From the NCBI GenBank assembly GCA_022848825.1, contig JAJISH010000015.1:1-19050 (forward strand): a DNA stretch of 19,050 nt, read 5' to 3'. The notes under the pieces were generated by a model. The model was not told the origin of the DNA. It ran no database searches and saw only the letters and a program-made list of their open reading frames with translations. The position numbers and the translations under genes were made by a program. Positions 16,201-19,050 of this stretch are shown here, one piece after another (the stretch's first letter is position 1; each line of letters begins with the position of its first letter). The DNA comes from Thermoplasmatota archaeon. Its GTDB lineage: Archaea; Thermoplasmatota; Thermoplasmata; RBG-16-68-12; JAGMCJ01.

Positions 16201-16609
16201 AGTGGTGGACACGGCCGGCAATTCCGACGAGGACGTCCTTCTCGTCAGGATATCCCCGGAGGGCGACCTGGACAACGACGGCCTGCAGGACGACTGGGAG
16301 GAAGATAACTTCGGGGATCTCAGTGAGAGCGGCGTTGATGATCCAGACGAGGACCGGTTCCTCAACATCCAGGAGGAGGATGCGGGGACGGACCCCACGG
16401 ATAGCGACACCGACGGCGATGGCCTTGTCGATGGCCTTGACCCGGATCCGCTAATCCCTCAAGTCGAAAAGGGAGAGGAGCTCTGGGACTACTGGTGGGT
16501 CCTAGTGCTGATGGCCGCCGTCGTGATCGCATTCCTAGCTTTCCTGGTTCTGAGGAGGCCGCCAGAGCAGATTGGGGAGAGTGAGGAAGCTGAAGCTGAC
16601 GAGAGTTGA
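10274..16609 (+). CDS. Giant secreted, membrane-anchored subtilase (S8, pyrolysin-like)
   Basis: A 2111-residue surface protease. In order: signal peptide (1-22), a propeptide-like region (about 65-145), and an S8 catalytic domain with D191 (VAVLDSGVD), H400 (GSHGTLCAS), oxyanion N504 (ASGNGG) and S592 (GGTSLATP). About 208 residues separate D191 and H400; the insert holds Asp-rich turns (DVDGNMD, DLNYDGS, DVTGDGKPD). Large Asp-His inserts occur in pyrolysin and tripeptidyl peptidase II. Next come beta-rich domains with an acidic patch (DLDDDDLYWDDVNMDG, about 792-807), a PPC-like domain (about 1170-1255), six 83-residue Ig-like repeats (1411-1908), a PKD domain (1909-1997), a thrombospondin-3-like acidic repeat (DSDTDGDGLVDGLDPD), one TM helix (about 2073-2094) and a short acidic tail. 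It likely faces outward and degrades external protein or processes surface proteins. No frameshift or missing catalytic residue is seen. Confidence 0.95.
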   Translation: MKWARALVSVVILALIISSSGAALGTGESGPAGSEGEMGERTGSGHPSFSVPTSSSLSEAPVGIDGALRDILKTNPFDTIEVSIVTDRPSLVWDYLGEVKSTTPPAPRTRPGNLIVEIPAYLASKISYLDGVHSVSEYVLPTPIEVYEPTSAGNGLPPVTPQMKRVVEIQGSVEAWSNGFDGGGVNVAVLDSGVDFGHPDLYGTQARVTSVSSPYYGWPIAFDSRSMRNFLNSGVGYPLSNNWYSDTSSVDVDGNMDSILDGTGYDVTGIVSASGTYHHGLHPDDNLRLSQGYGGSPPVLVVDSTTPGVYDTVYVDLNYDGSFSDEKAVTKGDEISVRDVTGDGKPDLSGGLVYFIADGVLSIPYADILSSSIGVPNIIPGNGDIVAFMINDATEAAGSHGTLCASAIAGQGVASAGLVTGTARGAKIVAVGNVYQGGSMDDGFYFAVEGYDGIPETGDEAQILSNSFGYSNIINQGWSYDARLVDWISNYYAPKATFVVASGNGGFGYGTVVSPGSSPGVITAGAATSYWWGSSFSTYGNVISWSDRGPNALGQLDPDVLSVGAWAYGSSPVNSYNPPNGNNAVRLWGGTSLATPVTAGIVAVLYDAYKQGHGDFPGSQLAKNILMSTADNLDYDPFVQGTGLANASRASLVASERQGIYISPPHWSAGDFDGVRYESFANLMHPGETDTFKFTIENVDPLNSTTVSLDDLVHKKTFGYSQSIFRSLSDDSANGWTVDEFIPIIDKKNGIYEVPNGTSLLVVKLNWDYLDFDRDWNYGQNNVFSINAYDWNDLDDDDLYWDDVNMDGIIDSSEIESSPASEIEIMNTAYQTGDILELRIQNPSQTIHDGLILGIGRSVSGATQNDVTVNLTIAAYEYQDCDWLSLDQNLVLLGPGETAEFNATASIVDAFPIGTHQASIIASYDGFETVVPVTVNVAPNTKTFSFGGVPQDDDLYQNDRVGGGFNWRWRYESGDWRYYFIEGVDPIVANPGEKMFVNVSWESAPTDIDVFLLGNASDGFSASNPERFGPYTMTVKETGSSVYVGGGKFQYSTKTGDPYELIAIDLERGLNEIILHNVLNDGSGPWNNIRGDVGILSVAPYPWDLGTVTDFSALNGSQEFTIGSTINFTEVTISAYGVVEPWDYPSQQIFQDTPSDPTTSSWQQEFLVTDGGYIKGIVDSSVSGLDIDLYLFFDSNGNGIPNFPGEIVASSYTYTAHEEIMYTFPADGRYWLMVHGWSVPGGSSSFDGYFEVVQGTDLAVSDVPTGPIASGDTKHFNGTYSLPSVEGDYIGVVFLGPPDIPDAIMIPFHAEVLDAPPAFLNHRPPVDSIISDNSPTIGVDFMDTGSGVNISSLKMTVDGIDVTDWSIVTNSSIDWPMPFLLAEGSHTVSAAIADLSGDQNTTVWSFIVDTIPPFLDVYSPAEGMITNNPSLQVVGRTEPDASLFVQGVPTTVQPSGDFDTPVSLVEGPNLITVQAFDLASNTRMVVRNVTLDTVPPPLAINTPANNSITSTVTQLFQGSTEPGASVEIAGTILSVQPDGSFSANIALVEGQNLIPAKAIDAAGNERTEIINITLDTNAPYLSVTEPHDGLVTNIPSVVVSGDVEIGSVLRINGAPSSVNPDGSFSEIVSLSVGDNAVTVDATDLAGNMAVVPLNVRFDPFPPALQVLSPQNGSIVGIPTVAVSGTTEPGATLSVNGILALVSVAGDFSIDISLSEGANWIDVSSRDEAGNENSTSLLVHLDTVAPPLALFLPEDNLHTNTIPISVEGQTEPGAAVEVNGFSVSLQPDGTFQRYVSLAAGENTITVIAKDAAGNEAREERTVIYDTIAPELNLTSPSNGTITPHPSILVQGRTEPDAVVFIGDVSTNPRPNGSFETLVGLSEGENTITVESFDLAGNSATVTVLVIADTQDPHAEAGGDILMEQFEVVSFTASASSDNLGIHSFSWRFVAGDEEILLSGETAQYTFDDVGTYEVVLEVVDTAGNSDEDVLLVRISPEGDLDNDGLQDDWEEDNFGDLSESGVDDPDEDRFLNIQEEDAGTDPTDSDTDGDGLVDGLDPDPLIPQVEKGEELWDYWWVLVLMAAVVIAFLAFLVLRRPPEQIGESEEAEADES
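14504..15997 (+). repeat. Six tandem 249-bp (83-residue) Ig-like repeats inside the subtilase gene
   Basis: Units start at 14504, 14753, 15002, 15251, 15500 and 15749, each exactly 249 bp. Each protein unit begins with a P-P/A-P turn, has a G-x-T-E-P-G/D-A element near residue 25-31, a P-D/N-G-S/D-F turn near 44-48, an E-G-x-N strand near 56-59, D-x-A-G-N near 67-71, and ends in D-T/P. The third unit has lost the T-E-P element (DVEIG). The pattern resembles bacterial Ig-like stalk domains. DNA identity between units is low enough that they are old copies. Confidence 0.9.
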
Positions 16610-17189
16610 GTGCCCGAGCTGCGGGCATCCGCTGGTCTCCAAACAGAGGGAGGAAGACCTGCTGTTCGCGTGCGACTGCGGCACGATCCACATGAGGGAC
16701 CCGAAGCCGAAGGAAGTCGAGTTTCAAATCGCTCGTCCCCGAGATGCCCGTCGCCCGGACAACGTCTACGTGCCTTTCTGGCGGGTCTCGGCTCACGTCT
16801 CCATACTGGGTTCCGAGGTCGTTGGGGGCTACATCCATAAACTGGCCACGCTCATCGAAGGTGGAGGCGGTCGATATTCGGGAAACGTTGACATCTACAT
16901 CCCCGCTACGAAGCTTCCCGCCGAGGAATTCAGGAAGTGGGCCGTGGCCTTCACGAACAACCCTCCCCGCTATGCCGAATACAAGGACTTCGGCGGGATC
17001 TCAAGAATGCCCTGCAACATCTCCAAGAACGAGGCGGAAAAGCTGGCGGACTTCGTGATACTCACGAACGAGGCGGAGAAACCGGGAACAATGCAGTACA
17101 TCCAGTACACGATGACCGTCAACAACATGTCGTTGGTCTTCCTTCCCTTCATCAGGGACTCCACGGCGAAGCTCTACATCAATCTGTGA
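16572..17189 (+). CDS. Soluble zinc-ribbon protein overlapping the subtilase end
   Basis: A 205-residue protein with an N-terminal ribbon-like set C14/C17/C34/C36 (CPSCG, then CDCG, so the last pair is C-x-C) and VYVPFWRVSAHV at 65-76, a motif it shares with the protein at 9198 (YVPFWKLNA). It has no membrane segment and ends in a beta-rich region (YIQYTMTVNNMSLVFLPF). The start is uncertain: TTG at 16572 overlaps the subtilase by 38 nt, and GTG at 16581 by 29 nt; neither has a clean ribosome site, so translation is probably coupled to the upstream gene. The 3' end overlaps the convergent NUDIX gene by 11 nt. The function is unknown; the shared motif ties it to the membrane cluster at 8438-10217, and it could be a soluble version of those proteins. 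Confidence 0.7.
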   Translation: MGRVRKLKLTRVECPSCGHPLVSKQREEDLLFACDCGTIHMRDPKPKEVEFQIARPRDARRPDNVYVPFWRVSAHVSILGSEVVGGYIHKLATLIEGGGGRYSGNVDIYIPATKLPAEEFRKWAVAFTNNPPRYAEYKDFGGISRMPCNISKNEAEKLADFVILTNEAEKPGTMQYIQYTMTVNNMSLVFLPFIRDSTAKLYINL

Positions 17190-17886
17190 GGCTCACGTAG
17201 TCCCCTATGATCTCCGGATGATCGAAGGCCATATCTCCGGCCCGCTCAGGATCCACGAGTTCAATGCTCTCCGCATCGCTCCCCGACATGAGCTTCCCTC
17301 CCTTCCGTTTCAGAATGAAGACGACGGAGATGACCTGGCCTCTGGGATCTCTGTCGGGGGCCGAATAGACCCCGAGCATCCGCTGGACGCTCGTCTTGAG
17401 GCTCGTTTCCTCCTCGAACTCCCTGAGCACCGCATCCTCCACCTTCTCGCCGTACTCAACGAAACCTCCTGGGAGGGCCAGCTTTCCCTTGAATGGCGGG
17501 TACTTCCGTCTGATGGCGACGAGCTTCCCTCTCGTGACCAAGATGCCGTCGACAGCGACCCGCGGGTGTCTGGGCCCGCCCTCGAGGAAGGTCTGAACCG
17601 AGCTGTTCCCCTCCTCGTACGCGCTCAGGATCTCCTTCCCCGTCTCCGTGAGCGTCGTGCGGCCTCCTCCCGTCCCGCCTCTCTTCGACTGCACGATTCG
17701 CTCCCCAGCGGACTCGCTGATTCCCTTGATCGTCCCCCACGCGTGCCTGTAGGACATGCCCATCCTCTTCGCCGCCTCGGAAATCGAACCTGTCTCCTCA
17801 ACGAGACTCAACAGTCTGGCTCTGCCTTCGCCAACAAGAAAAGCACCGTCCTTTTCCAGCCAGGACTTGGCTCTCAATTTGAGCAT
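17179..17886 (-). CDS. ModE-type HTH plus NUDIX hydrolase fusion
   Basis: A 235-residue two-domain protein. Residues 14-95 match the N-terminal DNA-binding domain of ModE/LysR-like regulators: RARLLSLVEETGSISEAAKR, then MGMSYRHAWGTIKGIS and the wing GGTGGGRTTLTETGKE. Residues 108-230 form a NUDIX domain with LALPGG and the NUDIX box at 141-163 (G141, E147, R155, E156, E159, E160). The box Gly near its end is Ser (S162). The catalytic Glu set is intact, so hydrolysis of a nucleoside diphosphate compound such as ADP-ribose is possible; alternatively the domain may sense a nucleotide, as in NrtR regulators of NAD synthesis, where the HTH lies on the other side. No molybdate-binding domain is present. 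It lies downstream of hutU on the same strand but has its own promoter. Confidence 0.88.
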   Translation of the reverse strand: MLKLRAKSWLEKDGAFLVGEGRARLLSLVEETGSISEAAKRMGMSYRHAWGTIKGISESAGERIVQSKRGGTGGGRTTLTETGKEILSAYEEGNSSVQTFLEGGPRHPRVAVDGILVTRGKLVAIRRKYPPFKGKLALPGGFVEYGEKVEDAVLREFEEETSLKTSVQRMLGVYSAPDRDPRGQVISVVFILKRKGGKLMSGSDAESIELVDPERAGDMAFDHPEIIGDYVSLTD

Positions 17887-17906
17887 TCAATCTGTAATGC
17901 GGTTCT

Positions 17907-17918
17907 GCAATAAAAACT
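17907..17918 (-). promoter_or_regulatory. TATA box for the HTH-NUDIX gene
   Basis: On the minus strand AGTTTTTATTGC is centred about 26 nt before the ATG at 17886. There is no ribosome site, so a leaderless transcript is expected. The T run may also help end transcription from hutU. Confidence 0.55.
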
Positions 17919-17953
17919 TCGGACCGCCGCGCTCGGCTCGATCCATCAGGTTC

Positions 17954-19050
17954 TCAAGGAATTCTTATCGAGTGCTGTCTTGCGAACTCCACGGCCTTCT
18001 GGTATCCCGCATCCGCGTGCCTGATGATGCCCATGCCCGGGTCTGTCGTCAGCACACGCTCGATCCTCTTCTCGGCGCTCTCCGTGCCGTCAGCTACCAC
18101 CGTCATCCCGGCGTGCGTCGAGTAGCCGATTCCCACTCCACCTCCATTGTGGACCGCTATGAGGTCAGCTCCCGCTGCGGTGTTCAGAAGCGCGTTGAGG
18201 ATAGGCCAATCGGCGACCGCGTCGCTGCCGTCCCGCATGCCCTCGGTCTCCCTGTTCGGGGAGGCGACGGAACCGCAGTCAAGGTGGTCCCTCGTGATCA
18301 CAATGGGCCCCGAGAGATCGCCATCTCTGACCATCTGGTTGATTCTCTTTCCGAACTTCGCCCTCTCTCCGTATCCCAACCAGCACACTCTCGCGGGCAG
18401 CCCTTCCCAGGGGAGATGCTCCTCCGCCAGCCCTATCCAGTTGGCAAGTTGCCTGTCCTTGGGGAAGAGCTCCGTCACGACCTTGTCCGTCGTCAGTATG
18501 TCCTCAGGTTCCCCCGACACGGCAACCCATCTGAAGGGGCCCCTGCCCTCGCAGAACATCGGTCTGATGTACAACGGGACGAAGCCCTGGAAATCGAAGG
18601 CGTTCTTCACTCCCGCCTGCAGGGCCTGCCCCCTGATGTTGTTCCCGTAGTCGAAGACGACCGAGCCTGCCTTCTGGAGGGACAGCATGGCGCGCACGTG
18701 GTCCGCGATGGACGAATACGATCTCTCGAGATACCTCTCCGAGTCACTGGCCCTCAGGTCGAAGGCTTCCTGAAGCGTCAGCCCGCCGGGCACGTAACCG
18801 TTCAGTGCGTCGTGGGCGGATGTCTGGTCGGTGACCGCGTCGAAGGAGGCTCCGGTCTCGGCGAGATCAGGATGCGTCTCCGAGCAGTTGGCGATGACGC
18901 CCACCGACTTCGCCTCTCCCTCTTCCTTCGCGTTCTTGATGATCTCCAGCCCTTCGTCGAGGGAAGTAACCATTTCGTCGCAGAATCCTGCTTCCAGTCT
19001 CCTCTTGATGTGCGATTCGTCAACTTCGACCGCAAGGCACGCTCCTCCGT
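17954..19050 (-). CDS. hutU: Urocanate hydratase, C-terminal 365 residues (cut by window edge)
   Basis: The frame is open from the window edge to a TGA at 17956-17954. Urocanase converts urocanate to imidazolonepropionate, the second step of histidine breakdown, using tightly bound NAD+ as an electrophile. Seen: AVEVDESHIKRRLEAGFCDE at the cut end, GYVPGGLT, DYGNNIRGQA, YIRPMFCEGRGPFRWVA, LGYGERAKFGKRIN, RDHLDCGSVASPNRETEGM (including the Cys at the place of the active-site Cys of the Pseudomonas enzyme), and HNGGGVGIGYSTHAG. The family is about 550 residues long, so roughly one third is missing upstream. The conserved blocks are intact. No other hut gene is visible on this side; they may lie beyond the window. 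Confidence 0.95.
   Translation of the reverse strand, partial: GGACLAVEVDESHIKRRLEAGFCDEMVTSLDEGLEIIKNAKEEGEAKSVGVIANCSETHPDLAETGASFDAVTDQTSAHDALNGYVPGGLTLQEAFDLRASDSERYLERSYSSIADHVRAMLSLQKAGSVVFDYGNNIRGQALQAGVKNAFDFQGFVPLYIRPMFCEGRGPFRWVAVSGEPEDILTTDKVVTELFPKDRQLANWIGLAEEHLPWEGLPARVCWLGYGERAKFGKRINQMVRDGDLSGPIVITRDHLDCGSVASPNRETEGMRDGSDAVADWPILNALLNTAAGADLIAVHNGGGVGIGYSTHAGMTVVADGTESAEKRIERVLTTDPGMGIIRHADAGYQKAVEFARQHSIRIP

Noticed and set aside
1..19050. Insertion sequences, integrase genes, attachment sites or prophage parts
   Set aside because: No transposase, integrase or terminal inverted repeat was seen; gene content and codon use appear uniform.

Overview
The window looks like a chromosomal segment of a free-living, high-GC euryarchaeon, most probably a heterotrophic member of the Thermoplasmatota; the lineage is inference, the archaeal assignment is firm. 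The archaeal signs are a separate purS-purL-purQ cluster, an archaeal CTP-dependent riboflavin kinase with an N-terminal winged helix (RbkR type), A/T-rich TATA-like boxes about 25-28 nt before several starts (leaderless transcripts), and heavy use of TTG and GTG starts. No mobile element, CRISPR array, rRNA or tRNA gene was seen.

Layout. (1) 1-1368: the tail of a tRNA m1A methyltransferase (TrmI type), then a one-base-overlapping pair, a DNA N4/N6-type methyltransferase and a DUF5655-like protein. (2) 1413-4884: purS, purL and purQ, the three-part FGAM synthase of purine synthesis. (3) 4886-6141, minus strand: a 62-residue PKD-domain remnant, rbkR, and an FCF1-like PIN-domain protein. (4) 6142-6521: a 380-bp gene-free stretch with a candidate small structured RNA (or attenuator) ending in a 9-bp hairpin plus T7. 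(5) 6522-10217: a compact membrane-associated cluster made of a LiaI/DUF5668-like two-TM protein, a helical protein, an SPFH protein with three zinc-ribbon modules (YdjI-like), and two related zinc-ribbon proteins with C-terminal membrane hairpins. (6) 10274-16609: a 2111-residue secreted, membrane-anchored subtilase with a pyrolysin/TPPII-like insert, six 83-residue Ig-like repeats, a PKD domain and a calcium-type repeat. It is followed by an overlapping third zinc-ribbon relative (16572-17189). (7) 17179-19050, minus strand: an unusual ModE-type HTH plus NUDIX fusion, and the C-terminal two thirds of urocanate hydratase (histidine breakdown).

The best candidate for an undescribed system is region 5. 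Its parts match, in type, bacterial envelope-stress systems (the Lia system, and the PspA-YdjG-YdjH-YdjI operon of Bacillus), but the PspA/ESCRT-III-like protein is absent and an unrelated-looking 178-residue helical protein sits in its place. I propose an archaeal SPFH/zinc-ribbon membrane-integrity module. The domain calls are from sequence; the function is inference.
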